Assembly (NCBI RefSeq): GCF_010669145.1
Contig: NZ_CP048632.1
Span: forward strand, 1,860,001-1,924,000
DNA: 64,000 bases
Direction: 5' to 3'
From: Rhizobium oryzihabitans
GTDB lineage: Bacteria > Pseudomonadota > Alphaproteobacteria > Rhizobiales > Rhizobiaceae
Position 1 is the stretch's first letter; each line of letters begins with the position of its first letter. Below are positions 39,507-48,958 of the stretch, one piece after another. The position numbers and the translations under genes were made by a program. The notes under the pieces were generated by a model. The model had not been told where the DNA came from. It ran no database searches and saw only the letters and a list, made by a program, of their open reading frames with translations.

Positions 39507-39794
39507 TGCGCAATTCAATCGCAACCAAACCGCTATTGGCGCATTTCCCCCTCAACTGCAGGGGAGGTGCACCATCGACTAAAGATGTTTTCAGAAGCCG
39601 GGTAAAAGTTAACGGCCATCTGGCCTCCACAAGCAAGCGTGGCACAAGCGCAACTGTGGAAAAGACTTCGCATTAACCCGGTATTCAGCAAGCCGCTTTA
39701 TTGATAATGGCCACATTCCAAACATATCCAGAACCCTCACTTCACACACGGCGGCGTAATCCGCGCGAACGAACGTCTGAAAGGCAATAATAAA

Positions 39795-39950
39795 ATGGGC
39801 AGATCTATCGCACTCTTTTTTGCGTGTGCGGCTTTGGTGGTTCTGGCGGGTTCTTTCATGGCGCCGGGCACGGTTGCAGCGGGCAAGAGCGGTTGCGCTC
39901 CCGCTTACGGCGTCGACCCCTGCGCAACGGCTTCGATCAGCACGAACTGA
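39795..39950 (+). CDS. Small secreted protein (51 residues)
   Basis: A short frame with ATG at 39795: MGRSIALFFACAALVVLAGS is a clear signal peptide, cleaved around VAAGKSG, leaving a mature peptide of about 22 residues with two cysteines (SGCAPAYGVDPCATASIS). A strong terminator 23 nt after the stop supports a separate transcript. No family is recognised. Small secreted peptides of this type are common and little studied in rhizobia. Confidence 0.55.
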   Translation: MGRSIALFFACAALVVLAGSFMAPGTVAAGKSGCAPAYGVDPCATASISTN

Positions 39951-39972
39951 TCGGCCTTTAGAAGTTTCAAAG

Positions 39973-40006
39973 AAAAAGCGCCTCCGGTTCTCCGGGGCGC
40001 TTTTTC
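39973..40006 (+). terminator. Terminator after the 51-residue frame
   Basis: AAAAAGCGCC (39973-39982) and GGCGCTTTTT (39996-40005), with CCGG/CCGG inside; flanked by A and T runs so it can serve both strands, including uppP. Confidence 0.9.
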
Positions 40007-40050
40007 GTTTTCAGCCGACCATTGAAATGAACGGCTATTTCTAAATCGGC

Positions 40051-40857
40051 TCAACCAAAGACCAGAAGTGCCACCAGGCCAAGCGAGCCGATGACGATGC
40101 GCCACCAGGCAAAAGGCGCAAAACCCCTTCGCGAGACGAAGTCCAGCAACGAGCGAACGACAAAGAGGCCGGAGACGAATGCGGCGATGAAGCCGACGGC
40201 AATCAGCGCGCCATCATCGAAACTCAGCGCGTCGCGGTTCTTGTAGAGATCGAGAGTAAAAGCGCCGAGCATGGTCGGCATCGCCAGGAAAAACGAAAAT
40301 TCGGCGGCGGAGCGCTTGTCGGTGCCCATCAGCAGCGAGCCGACGATGGTGGCACCGGACCGGGACGTGCCGGGAATCATGGCAAGGCACTGGAAGAGGC
40401 CGATCTTGAAGGCAAGCGATGGCGGATAGTCCATGATGTCGGTATATTTCGGTTTCAGCGGCATCCGGTCGACCGCGAGCAATATGACGCCGCCTATAAT
40501 CAAGACGACGCAGATGAGCATTGGCGTTTCGAACAGCACCGTCTTGATGAAATCATGCGCCAGCGCCCCGATGACCGCCGCTGGCAGGAAGGCGAGAGCG
40601 ACGGCCAGCACGAAGCGGCGCGCCTTCGTACTTGTCGGCAAGGCGAGCGCTATCGACACAAGCTTTTGAAAATACACAAGAAGGATGGCTAGGATCGCGC
40701 CGAGCTGGATGAGGACGGCAAAGGTATTTCCAGGCGATTTGAAGCCGAGGAAATGGCCGGCCAGGAGAACATGCGCCGTTGAGGAGACGGGAATGAACTC
40801 CGTCAGACCCTCGATAATACCCAGCAGAAGCGCGCTGATGATCGATTGGTCACCCAT
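40051..40857 (-). CDS. uppP: Undecaprenyl-diphosphate phosphatase
   Basis: Integral membrane phosphatase (BacA) that recycles the undecaprenyl carrier for peptidoglycan and LPS synthesis. At 268 residues with eight hydrophobic segments, it has both active-site motifs: [20 protein letters not shown] (about residues 14-33) and [17 protein letters not shown]. The stop is 45 nt from a bidirectional terminator. Confidence 0.95.
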   Translation of the reverse strand: MGDQSIISALLLGIIEGLTEFIPVSSTAHVLLAGHFLGFKSPGNTFAVLIQLGAILAILLVYFQKLVSIALALPTSTKARRFVLAVALAFLPAAVIGALAHDFIKTVLFETPMLICVVLIIGGVILLAVDRMPLKPKYTDIMDYPPSLAFKIGLFQCLAMIPGTSRSGATIVGSLLMGTDKRSAAEFSFFLAMPTMLGAFTLDLYKNRDALSFDDGALIAVGFIAAFVSGLFVVRSLLDFVSRRGFAPFAWWRIVIGSLGLVALLVFG

Positions 40858-41015
40858 GAGGTATCCTTTTTTTCAGGGGGAAGCGGCAATGGAAAGCAAT
40901 TGCGTTAAACTTGTTTTAAAGTAGCCAAGCTCTTATAGCGTCTTGATGAAGCGAAACTGAAAAAGTTTTCCGGCAAATGCCGATCATGACAACCAATCGT
41001 AAAAATTGAGTACCG

Positions 41016-41708
41016 ATGCCAACTCTCTATCATTCTCCGATGTCGACCGCATCCCGGTTCGTTCGTCTGATCCTTTCGGAATACGGGTTCCAGACCGATC
41101 TCGTCGAGGAGCAGCCGTGGGAAAGACGGCGGGAGTTTCTGGCGCTCAATCCGGCGGGCACGCTGCCGGTCTATCTGGATGATAATATGCGCTCCCTCAG
41201 CGGGCCTTATGTGCTTGCCGAGTTTCTCGACGAAACGCACGGGGTCTTGAAGCGCGACAGGCGGTTGCTGGCGGAAGACCCGTTTCAGCGCGCGGAAATC
41301 CGCCGCCTGACGGAATGGTTCCTGCAAAAGATGGAAAACGACGTGACCCGGCCGCTGGTGCGGGAGCGCGTTTATAAATTGCAGATGACGGCCGCGCAGG
41401 GTGGCGGACCACCGGATTCCAAGCTTCTGCGCACCGCCCGCAACAATATCCGCCAGCACATCAAATATCTGGAATGGCTGGCGGGTTCGCGCACCTGGCT
41501 TGCCGGCGACCGGCTGAGCTATGCCGATCTTGCCGCCGCCGCCGGCGTTTCGGTGCTGGATTATCTCGGTGAGATCAACTGGCTTGAAGCACCCATTGCC
41601 AAGGAATGGTACCAGCGGCTGAAATCGCGCCCGTCCTTCAGGCCGTTCCTCAGCGAGCGCATTCCGCGCCTTGCCCCCTCCTCCCACTACGCCGATCTGG
41701 ATTTCTAG
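41016..41708 (+). CDS. Glutathione S-transferase family protein
   Basis: A 230-residue GST-fold protein: N-terminal thioredoxin-like domain (MPTLYHSPMSTASRFVRLIL with the GSH-contact region NPAGTLPVYLDDN and the SGPYVLAEFLD loop) and a C-terminal all-helical domain (about 90-215, including WLAGDRLSYADLAAAAGVSV). The catalytic residue near the N-terminus is probably Ser or Tyr. The substrate is unknown; stress protection is the usual role. queG follows on the same strand. Confidence 0.88.
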   Translation: MPTLYHSPMSTASRFVRLILSEYGFQTDLVEEQPWERRREFLALNPAGTLPVYLDDNMRSLSGPYVLAEFLDETHGVLKRDRRLLAEDPFQRAEIRRLTEWFLQKMENDVTRPLVRERVYKLQMTAAQGGGPPDSKLLRTARNNIRQHIKYLEWLAGSRTWLAGDRLSYADLAAAAGVSVLDYLGEINWLEAPIAKEWYQRLKSRPSFRPFLSERIPRLAPSSHYADLDF

Positions 41709-41786
41709 GTTCCGGTCTTCCGGTTATTTGCTGCGGCGTGCACCAGGCATATATATGTCGCAGAATAACCTGCAGGAGAAACGGCT

Positions 41787-42938
41787 ATCGACGTCGCCAG
41801 CGACAAGCAGCGGATACGCGCACGCAAACTGACGGATTTCGTTCGTCAGGAGGCGCTTTCGCTCGGCTTTGATCTCTGCCGCATCACGGCGCCGGACAGC
41901 ATTCCGCTTGCACCGGAACGGCTGAGGCAGTTTCTCGACAAGGGTTACCACGGCACAATGGCGTGGATGGAGGAGACCGAGGCCCGCCGGGCAGAGCCGA
42001 AAACGCTGTGGGGTGACGTGCGCTCCATCGTCATGTTCGGGCTCAATTACGGTCCGGAGGAAGACCCGCGCGGCGTACTTTCGAAACCGGACAAGGCGGC
42101 CATTTCGGTCTATGCCCGCAATCGCGACTATCATGACGTTATCAAAGGGCGGCTGAAGGAAATCGCCACCCGGTTTGCAGCGCGCGCCGGCGAGGATGTG
42201 AAGGTCTTCGTCGACACTGCCCCTGTCATGGAAAAGCCCCTTGCCGCAGCAGCCGGCCTCGGCTGGCAGGGCAAGCACACCAATCTGGTGAGCCGCACCC
42301 ATGGCTCCTGGCTGTTTCTCGGCAGCATGTTCACCACCGCCGATCTCTGTCTTGATGAGGCCGAGAAGGATCATTGCGGTTCCTGCCGTGCCTGTCTGGA
42401 CGCCTGTCCGACGGCTGCCTTCCCCGCTCCCTATCAATTGGACGCTCGCCGCTGCATTTCCTACCTCACCATTGAGCACAAGGGGCCGATCCCGCACGAA
42501 TTCCGCCCGATGATCGGTAACCGCATCTATGGCTGCGACGATTGCCTTGCCGCCTGTCCCTGGAACAAATTCGCGGCCAGTGCGTCAGAGATGAAATTGC
42601 AGGCGCGCGAGGATTTGAAGGAACCCTCGATCGCCTTCCTGCTCACGCTTGACGATGCCGCCTTCCGCAGCTTCTTCAGCGGCTCGCCCGTCAAGCGTAT
42701 CGGCCGCAACCGTTTTATTCGCAATGTCCTGATCGCGGCGGGCAACTCCCGCGACCGGCAATTCCTTGAGCAATGCAAGGCGCTCTCTGAGAGAGACCCT
42801 TCGCCGGAGGTGCGTGGCATGGCCGCATGGGCCTTGTCGCGGCTTATGGACAGGGAGGAGTTCCGTACATACTCTGCCACGCGCGCACCGGAGACTGATC
42901 CGGAGGCGGAAATGGAATGGCAACTGGCAGAGGCGTGA
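41787..42938 (+). CDS. queG: Epoxyqueuosine reductase QueG, start codon unclear
   Basis: Cobalamin-dependent iron-sulfur enzyme that reduces epoxyqueuosine to queuosine in tRNA. Two 4Fe-4S motifs are present: [12 protein letters not shown] and CDDCLAACP, plus a HEAT-like C-terminus. The family N-terminus (for example [20 protein letters not shown]) lies upstream of the first in-frame ATG at 41958. Between the upstream stop (TAA 41766) and 41958 there is no in-frame ATG, GTG or TTG. An ATC at 41787 stands 8 nt after AGGAG. The alternative is a start at ATG 41755 with one lost base near 41778-41782, giving about 394 residues. Coordinates use the ATC. Confidence 0.85.
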   Translation: MDVASDKQRIRARKLTDFVRQEALSLGFDLCRITAPDSIPLAPERLRQFLDKGYHGTMAWMEETEARRAEPKTLWGDVRSIVMFGLNYGPEEDPRGVLSKPDKAAISVYARNRDYHDVIKGRLKEIATRFAARAGEDVKVFVDTAPVMEKPLAAAAGLGWQGKHTNLVSRTHGSWLFLGSMFTTADLCLDEAEKDHCGSCRACLDACPTAAFPAPYQLDARRCISYLTIEHKGPIPHEFRPMIGNRIYGCDDCLAACPWNKFAASASEMKLQAREDLKEPSIAFLLTLDDAAFRSFFSGSPVKRIGRNRFIRNVLIAAGNSRDRQFLEQCKALSERDPSPEVRGMAAWALSRLMDREEFRTYSATRAPETDPEAEMEWQLAEA

Positions 42939-42941
42939 ACC

Positions 42942-43814
42942 ATGCATGTGATGATTTTCGGCGCGGGATATTCAGGCAAGGCCATCTCAAACGCGCTGAA
43001 AACCCAAGCTTCGACTATTGCCGGCACCACCCGCAGCAAAGACAAATTCTCAAGCCTCACCGCCGCAGGCATGACGCCCTTTCTCTTTGACGGTGCGCAT
43101 CTCAATGACGAGCTCATCACTGCCATGGGTAATGTCACGCATCTGGTGCAATCCATTGCACCGGGCAAGGAAGGCGACCCTCTGCTTGCACTGCTTGGCG
43201 ATGATCTGAAAAGGCTGCTGCCCAATCTGAAATGGCTGGCCTATCTTTCCACCGTCGGCGTTTATGGCGACCATGACGGCGCCTGGGTAGATGAGGATAC
43301 ACCCTGCCGCCCGGTTTCCGCCCGCTCCGTGGAGCGCTCTGCCGCCGAGACCGCCTGGACTGCCGCCGCTCAAAAGGCGGATGTGCCGCTTGCCACCTTG
43401 CGTCTCTCGGGAATTTACGGCCCCGGACGCAATGCCTTCATGAACTTCGAGAAAGGAACGGCGCGAAGGCTGGTAAAAAAAGATCAGGTGTTCAACCGCA
43501 TCCGGGTCGAGGATATCGGTGCGGCCCTGGCCTTCCTGGCGCTCAGAAACGAAAGCGGCGTCTTCAATGTGACGGATGACGAACCCGCTCCGCCGCAGGA
43601 TGTGGTGAGCTTCGCCGCCACCCTGATGGACGTCGAACCTCCACCCGAACAGGCGTTCGAGACCGCCGATCTGACACCGATGGCCCGCTCCTTTTATGGC
43701 GAGAACAAGCGCGTTTCCAACGCCAGGATCAAGCGCCTCGGCTTCGATTTCGGCTTCCCGGACTACAAAATCTCGCTCACCCAATTGTGGAAAAACGGCC
43801 TCTGGCGGGGCTGA
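42942..43814 (+). CDS. NAD-dependent epimerase/dehydratase-like (SDR) protein
   Basis: A 290-residue extended-SDR-like protein. The Rossmann loop near the N-terminus is MHVMIFGAGYSGKAISNALK. Later segments are LAYLSTVGVYGDHDGAWVDE and ATLRLSGIYGPGRNAF, where the usual YxxxK catalytic pair is not obvious, so catalysis is uncertain. Bacterial homologues are often annotated as YeeZ-like proteins. It begins 3 nt after queG, so the two are probably co-transcribed. Confidence 0.82.
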   Translation: MHVMIFGAGYSGKAISNALKTQASTIAGTTRSKDKFSSLTAAGMTPFLFDGAHLNDELITAMGNVTHLVQSIAPGKEGDPLLALLGDDLKRLLPNLKWLAYLSTVGVYGDHDGAWVDEDTPCRPVSARSVERSAAETAWTAAAQKADVPLATLRLSGIYGPGRNAFMNFEKGTARRLVKKDQVFNRIRVEDIGAALAFLALRNESGVFNVTDDEPAPPQDVVSFAATLMDVEPPPEQAFETADLTPMARSFYGENKRVSNARIKRLGFDFGFPDYKISLTQLWKNGLWRG

Positions 43815-43891
43815 AAAATCCCCCGACGAAAAGCGATGAAAAATCCTTCCAAACCCGGTTTTGCGGATGGTTTTCGTCGCATTTCAGCCAA

Positions 43892-43908
43892 TTAGGATTT
43901 TATTAACC
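43892..43908. promoter_or_regulatory. Possible CtrA-type site upstream of the RlpA-like gene
   Basis: TTAG-N7-TTAACC matches the alphaproteobacterial CtrA consensus TTAA-N7-TTAAC at all but one position. It is 330 bp before the rlpA-like start, rather far, so function is uncertain. Confidence 0.35.
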
Positions 43909-43958
43909 AAACAAAAATCGCTAAAATCATAGTCATTAGAAAAATATTTCACTCACAT

Positions 43959-44109
43959 TTCGTGAAGTGGATTCACGAAGCCGTGACTTGCAATAGCATT
44001 TCGATTGAGCGTTGATTCTGCATTATTTTTTCCGAATTGTGACAATGGGGACAGGCGACGCCTTTCCGGCTAACGATCACGAATATTACAGTCTGTAACA
44101 GTTCGTGAT
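43959..44109. promoter_or_regulatory. Two dyads built from the same half-site TTCGTGA
   Basis: The first dyad is TTCGTGAA-GTGGA-TTCACGAA (43959-43979). The second is ATCACGAA (44076-44083) ... TTCGTGAT (44102-44109), with an inner palindrome TTACAG-T-CTGTAA (44086-44098). All four half-sites contain TTCGTGA or its complement. They lie in the 427-base gene-free region before the rlpA-like gene and could be operators for one regulator. No gene is evident in this region. Confidence 0.5.
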
Positions 44110-44241
44110 TTGAGCTCAGCTTTTTTTCGCCATTTTTCCCTCGCCCTACAATCTCGCATCAAAAGGCGTTCAGGCCAGTTTATGGCCGTTTAGCAAGGGC
44201 ACAAACAATCGGCGCGGGGCCGATTTTCAGGGAAGCACAGT

Positions 44242-44610
44242 TTGTTGAATATCCGTCGTATAACTTTCACCGCTGCAACTATAGCCGCCTGTTCCATCAT
44301 CGCGCCTCTTCAGGCGAATGCGGCAAATGGTTGTGGAGGCGCATCGTGGTATGCGTTGACCTCCAAGACTGCTTCTGGCGAGCGCATGAACGCCGCCAAC
44401 CTGACCGCAGCCCACCGCTCGCTGCGGTTCGGCACCAAGGTCAAGGTGACGAATGCCCGCAACGGCAAGGCCGTGGTGGTGCGCATCAACGACCGCGGGC
44501 CGTTCATCAAGGGTCGCGTTCTCGATCTTTCCAAGGCGGCCGCCAAGAACATCGGCATGATCAACTCCGGCACCGCCAAGGTCTGCTACGAGATCGTCAA
44601 GGCCGATTGA
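44242..44610 (+). CDS. Septal ring lytic transglycosylase RlpA-family protein
   Basis: A 122-residue secreted protein starting at TTG: signal peptide (about 1-27, ending QANA) and one double-psi beta-barrel domain. It has the RlpA/expansin-type sequence [39 protein letters not shown] and [20 protein letters not shown], where the conserved aspartate sits. It lacks the SPOR domain of long RlpA proteins. Members cleave naked glycan strands at the septum; whether this short form is active is not known. The upstream region is long and rich in palindromes. Confidence 0.85.
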   Translation: MLNIRRITFTAATIAACSIIAPLQANAANGCGGASWYALTSKTASGERMNAANLTAAHRSLRFGTKVKVTNARNGKAVVVRINDRGPFIKGRVLDLSKAAAKNIGMINSGTAKVCYEIVKAD

Positions 44611-44671
44611 GCCTTGCCCTCGCCGCCATTCGCGTCTACCAACCGGGCTTATCAGCAAAATGAGGTAGACA

Positions 44672-45960
44672 ATGCGTTTGGGCGGGCGTTTGGCCGGGGC
44701 GATCGAAGTATTGGCGGATATTGAGGGGCGCAGGCGTCCCGTCGCCGATGCATTGAAGGACTGGGGGCTTGCGCATCGTTTTGCCGGGTCCGGTGATAGA
44801 GCCGCGATCGGCAACATCGTCTATGACGCGCTGCGCATGAAACTGTCGCACGCCTGGCTGATGGATGACGACAGCGCTGCCTCGCTTGGTTATGCCGTTT
44901 TGCTGCGGCAATGGGGCAAGAGCTTTTCGGAACTGGCAGCGGAATTCGACGGCGACAAATTCGCCCCTGCCGCGCCAGACGAACAAAGGCAGCAAGCCTT
45001 TCTCTCCCGCTCTCTCTCCGACGCACCGGCTCATATTCAGGGCGACATACCCGAATGGGTACAGGCTTCCTTTGAAACGGCCTTCGGAGAGCGCTGGCTC
45101 GCCGAGGCGCAGGCGCTGAACGAGCGGCCGACCCTTGACCTCCGTGCCAACACCCTGAAAGCGACCCGCGAGAAGGTGCTGAAGGCGCTGGAGGAAAGCG
45201 GTGCGGAAGCCACGCAGATCGCCCGTCAGGGTGTCCGTATCTCTGCCGGTGAAGGCCCTTCCCGTCTGCCGAATGTGACCGCCGAACTTTCCTTTCAAAA
45301 GGGATGGTTCGAGGTGCAGGACGAGGGATCGCAGATTGTTGCCGATCTTGCTGGCGCCCATGAGGGCGAACAGATCCTCGATTATTGCGCCGGTGGCGGG
45401 GCAAGACGCTGGCCATGGCCGCCAGCATGAACAATAAGGGTCAGGTTCACGCCTTCGACGCCGACCGCAAGCGGCTCGCGCCGATCATCGAGCGGCTGAA
45501 GCGCGCCGGCACGCGCAATGTGCAGGTTCATGACCGCGCAGCCGGTTTAGTCCCTTTCCATGAGAAATTCGACCGTGTTCTGGTGGATGCACCCTGCACC
45601 GGTACCGGCACATGGCGCCGGCGTCCTGACACCAAATGGCGGTTGACGGCGCGCAATCTTGAAGAGCGCGTGCAGCAGCAGGGCGAAGCGCTTTCGCAGG
45701 CAAAGGGTTTTGTGCGCCCGGGCGGCGAGCTGCTTTATGTCACCTGTTCGGTTCTGCCCGAAGAAAACGAACAGCAGGTCAGGCGGTTCTGCGAGGAGAA
45801 TACGGAATTCTCCATCGGTTCCGCGTTGCAACGCTGGCAGACGACTTTCGGCGACAATGCCAGAAAACCGCATTCCTCCGATGAAAAGACAGTGACGCTG
45901 ACGCCTGCAACCACAGATACGGACGGTTTCTTCTTCTGCTTGATGAAACGCAAACCGTAA
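44672..45960 (+). pseudogene. RsmB-type rRNA/tRNA cytosine-C5 methyltransferase, frameshifted
   Basis: A Nol1/Nop2/Sun-family m5C methyltransferase split into two frames. The first (44672-45430) holds the N-terminal RNA-binding part and the SAM motif up to ILDYCAGGG. The second continues with KTLAMAASMNNKGQVHAFDA, catalytic Cys motifs DAPCTGTGTW and YVTCSVLPEEN, ending at 45960. Adding one G to the GGGG at about 45398-45401 gives DYCAGGGGKTLAMAA and an intact 429-residue protein. As it stands, neither fragment would be active. An ordinary 16S m5C967-type role is likely for an intact copy. Confidence 0.85.
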
Positions 45961-46018
45961 AACAGGTTTTGCACGCGCTGATTTTACTTCGAAATTACCA
46001 ACCGGCCTTGTTTCAAAG

Positions 46019-46035
46019 CATTCTAAACTAGAATG
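46019..46035. promoter_or_regulatory. Candidate iron-regulator operator (17-bp palindrome)
   Basis: CATTCTAAACTAGAATG is a perfect 7-3-7 palindrome. With one unpaired G, the symmetry extends to TCAAA on the left and TTTGA on the right. It lies about 80-100 nt before the first imelysin. The size and TTCTA/TAGAA half-sites resemble binding sites of Fur-family regulators such as Irr in rhizobia; which regulator binds is inference. Confidence 0.5.
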
Positions 46036-46116
46036 TTTGACACAAGTTTGTGATTGGGTCAGAACTCGCTTGCCGCGGCGTGAAGTCATTTCATGCCTGC
46101 CCCAAGGAGAGGGATC

Positions 46117-47394
46117 ATGATCCGCAAAACAATTCTCAGCGCGTCTTTCGCGCTTCTGGCCGCATCGGCGGCTTTCACAGCACTTCCCGCTCGCGCCGCG
46201 ACCGACGCCGCCGCTGTGGTCAAGCATTATGCCGATGTCGCTCACGCGAAATACGAGGACTCGCTCACCACGGCGAAGGCACTGGACAAGGCGATCGATG
46301 CGCTGATCGCAACGCCGAGCGAGGACACGCTGAAAGCCGCCCGGGAAGCCTGGATCAAGGCGCGCGTTCCTTACCAGCAGTCGGAAGTCTATCGTTTCGG
46401 CAACCCTGTCGTTGACGCCTGGGAAGGCAAGGTCAACGCCTGGCCGCTGGATGAAGGCCTGATCGATTACGTCGACGCCTCCTATGGAACGGAAAGCGAC
46501 GAGAACGAGCTTTATGTCGCCAACATCATCGCCAATCCGAAGATCAAGATCAGCGGCGAAGAGGTCGATGCCTCCAAGATCACTCCTGAACTGATCGAAA
46601 GCCTGCACGAGGCGGGCGATGTCGAAGCCAATGTGACCACCGGTTACCACGCTATCGAATTCCTGCTCTGGGGCCAGGACCTGAACGGCACCGGACCGGG
46701 CGCGGGCAACCGCCCCTATACCGATTATGACAAGGCGAAATGCACGAACGGCAATTGCGACCGCCGCGCCGATTATCTGAAATCCGCTTCCACCCTGCTG
46801 ATCAAGGACCTTCAGGAGATGGTGGATGCCTGGGCACCGGAAGGCGAAGCTGCGAAAACCGTGGAAGCCGACCCGAAAGCAGGCCTCACTGCCATTCTCA
46901 CCGGCATGGGCTCGCTCTCCTATGGTGAGTTGGCCGGCGAACGCATGAAGCTCGGTCTTCTGCTGCACGATCCGGAAGAGGAGCATGACTGCTTTTCCGA
47001 CAACACCTATAATTCGCATCTCAACGACGCCATCGGCATCGCGTCCGCCTATACCGGCAACTATACCCGGGTGGACGGCACGAAGATGACGGGTGCATCG
47101 CTTGCGGAACTGGTGGGCGCCAAGGACAAGGCGCTGAACGATGAAATGACGGCGAAGCTGAACAAGACGCTCGACGCCATGCACGCAATGGAAAAGCGTG
47201 GCCAGACCGTCGAGGCCTATGACCAGATGATCGGCGAAGGCAACAAGGAAGGCAACGCCGTGGTTCAGGCGGCCATCGATGGTCTCATCGACCAGACGAA
47301 GACCGTCGAACGTGTCATCGCCGCGCTCGATCTCGGCAAGATCGAGCTTGAAGGGTCCGACAGCCTCGACAATCCGACAGCCGTTTCCAAGTAA
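46117..47394 (+). CDS. Imelysin family periplasmic protein, HxxE-containing
   Basis: A 425-residue secreted imelysin (peptidase M75/EfeO-like) protein; the ATG at 46117 is preceded by AAGGAGA at 6 nt. The signal peptide ends near PARAAT. The imelysin metal motif GxHxxE is intact in TTGYHAIEFLLWGQD. Family members are linked to iron uptake (IrpA, EfeO) rather than proven proteolysis. It heads a four-gene set with a di-haem DUF1111 protein, a second imelysin and a DUF1513 protein, and is preceded by a palindrome that could bind an iron regulator. Confidence 0.9.
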   Translation: MIRKTILSASFALLAASAAFTALPARAATDAAAVVKHYADVAHAKYEDSLTTAKALDKAIDALIATPSEDTLKAAREAWIKARVPYQQSEVYRFGNPVVDAWEGKVNAWPLDEGLIDYVDASYGTESDENELYVANIIANPKIKISGEEVDASKITPELIESLHEAGDVEANVTTGYHAIEFLLWGQDLNGTGPGAGNRPYTDYDKAKCTNGNCDRRADYLKSASTLLIKDLQEMVDAWAPEGEAAKTVEADPKAGLTAILTGMGSLSYGELAGERMKLGLLLHDPEEEHDCFSDNTYNSHLNDAIGIASAYTGNYTRVDGTKMTGASLAELVGAKDKALNDEMTAKLNKTLDAMHAMEKRGQTVEAYDQMIGEGNKEGNAVVQAAIDGLIDQTKTVERVIAALDLGKIELEGSDSLDNPTAVSK

Positions 47395-47403
47395 GTGCCA
47401 AGG

Positions 47404-47427
47404 CGGGCCGCAGATTGCTGCGGCCCG
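47404..47427 (+). other. Intergenic hairpin after the first imelysin
   Basis: CGGGCCGCAG-ATTG-CTGCGGCCCG, ten perfect pairs with a four-base loop and no T run. It may partially terminate or stabilise the 3' end of the first imelysin message, allowing more of it than of the downstream proteins. Confidence 0.6.
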
Positions 47428-47435
47428 TTACGCCC

Positions 47436-48958
47436 ATGCGATTTTTACTGCCGCCGATCCGTAAGCCGTTCTTCTTCACCGGGGCAGCCTGCCTTGTGGC
47501 ATCGATGACGCTTGCCGAACCGGCGCATGACGAGCTGACGGAGGAAGACTGGAGCGGCCGCCAGATCATGACCGCACCGACGACGGATTTTACCGCGCCG
47601 GAGCCCTTCGAGGCCATGTCCGGCGGGGCGACGACCAGCACCAGCAAGGCCGATAGCGGCGCGTTTTCACATCCCTCCGCCACCATGCCGTTCGAGCGGA
47701 AACTGGATTTCAAGCTCGGCAATGCGCTGTTCCAGAAGCTCTGGGTCTCCTCCCCTCTTCCACACAGGCCTCGGACGGGCTCGGACCACTTTATAATGCC
47801 CGGTCCTGCCAGACGTGCCATGTGAAGGACGGCAGAGGCCGCCCACCGCTTGCCGGGGAAGACGCCGTCTCCCTGTTTCTGCGGCTGGCCCGGCCGGCCC
47901 GCAACGAGGCGGAACGGGCGGCGATTGCGCGTCACGAGGTGCTGAATTTTCCCGACGAGACCTATGGTCGGCAGCTTCAGAACCTGGCCATTCCCGGCCT
48001 CGCCGCAGAAGGCAAGCCGGTCGTCACCTATGTCGAAAAGCCTGTGCGGCTTTCCGATGGCGAGGTGGTGATGCTGCGCAGGCCCGACTATGTCGTGGCA
48101 GGCCTGCACTATGGCCCTCTGGGCGCCGATACGACTCTGTCGGCGCGGATTGCCATGCCCACCCTCGGGCTTGGGTTGATCGAGGCTATTGCCGAGGCCG
48201 ATATTCTGGCTAACGCCGATCCGGACGACAAAAATGGCGATGGCATTTCCGGCCGCCCGGCCTTTGTGCGGGACCACCGGACCGGCGAGGTGAAGCTGGG
48301 ACGGTTTGGCTGGAAAGCCCAGAATGCGAGCGTCCGAGACCAGAGCGCCAGCGCCTTCTCCCACGATATCGGCATTTCCACACCGGATGCTCCGAACGCC
48401 TATGGCGATTGCACCGACGCCCAGAAGGACTGTCTTGCCATGCCGACCGGCGTACAGCCGAGGCTCGGGCCAGTGGAGGCCCCGGACCCTGTTCTTGATC
48501 TCGTGACCTTCTACACCGAAAACCTCGCTGTGCCGCAGCGCCGTAATGTGGGTGATCCCACCGTTTTGCAGGGAAAGCAGCTTTTCTACACATCCGGCTG
48601 CGCATCCTGTCACACCCCGAAATTCGTCACACGCCGTGATGCGAGCGACCCTATGCATGCCTCCCAGTTGATCTGGCCCTATTCGGATTTTCTGCTGCAT
48701 GACATGGGAGAGGAGCTTGCCGACGGCCAGCAGGTGGGCGAAGCAAGCGGACAGGAATGGCGAACCCAGCCGCTCTGGGCTATCGGCCTGACGCAACGGG
48801 TGAACGGCAACAATTTTTACCTGCATGACGGCCGGGCGCGCAGCCTGACGGAAGCGATATTATGGCATGGCGGCGAAGCGCAAAAAGCGCGCGACGCCTT
48901 CGCCGCCTTGCAAAAATCCGACCGGCAGGCTTTGCTGGCTTTTCTGGAGTCCCTTTGA
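47436..48958 (+). pseudogene. Di-haem DUF1111 (thiol oxidoreductase-like) protein, frameshifted
   Basis: A secreted c-type cytochrome of the DUF1111/di-haem oxidoreductase family. The first frame (47436-47825) has a signal peptide and the start of the mature protein but runs out of frame after LWVSS. The rest is read from the next frame, with haem motifs CQTCH (about 47807-47821) and CASCH (about 48599-48613), ending at 48958. One C added to the CCCC at about 47752-47755 restores a 507-residue protein (SSPSSTQASDGLG). A downstream GTG at 47822 would make a protein lacking the first haem site and signal peptide. It overlaps the next gene by 1 nt. Confidence 0.82.

Noticed and set aside
45547..47184. 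545-codon minus-strand frame spanning the RsmB-like and imelysin genes
   Set aside because: It crosses two genes, an intergenic region and the palindrome; no recognisable protein.
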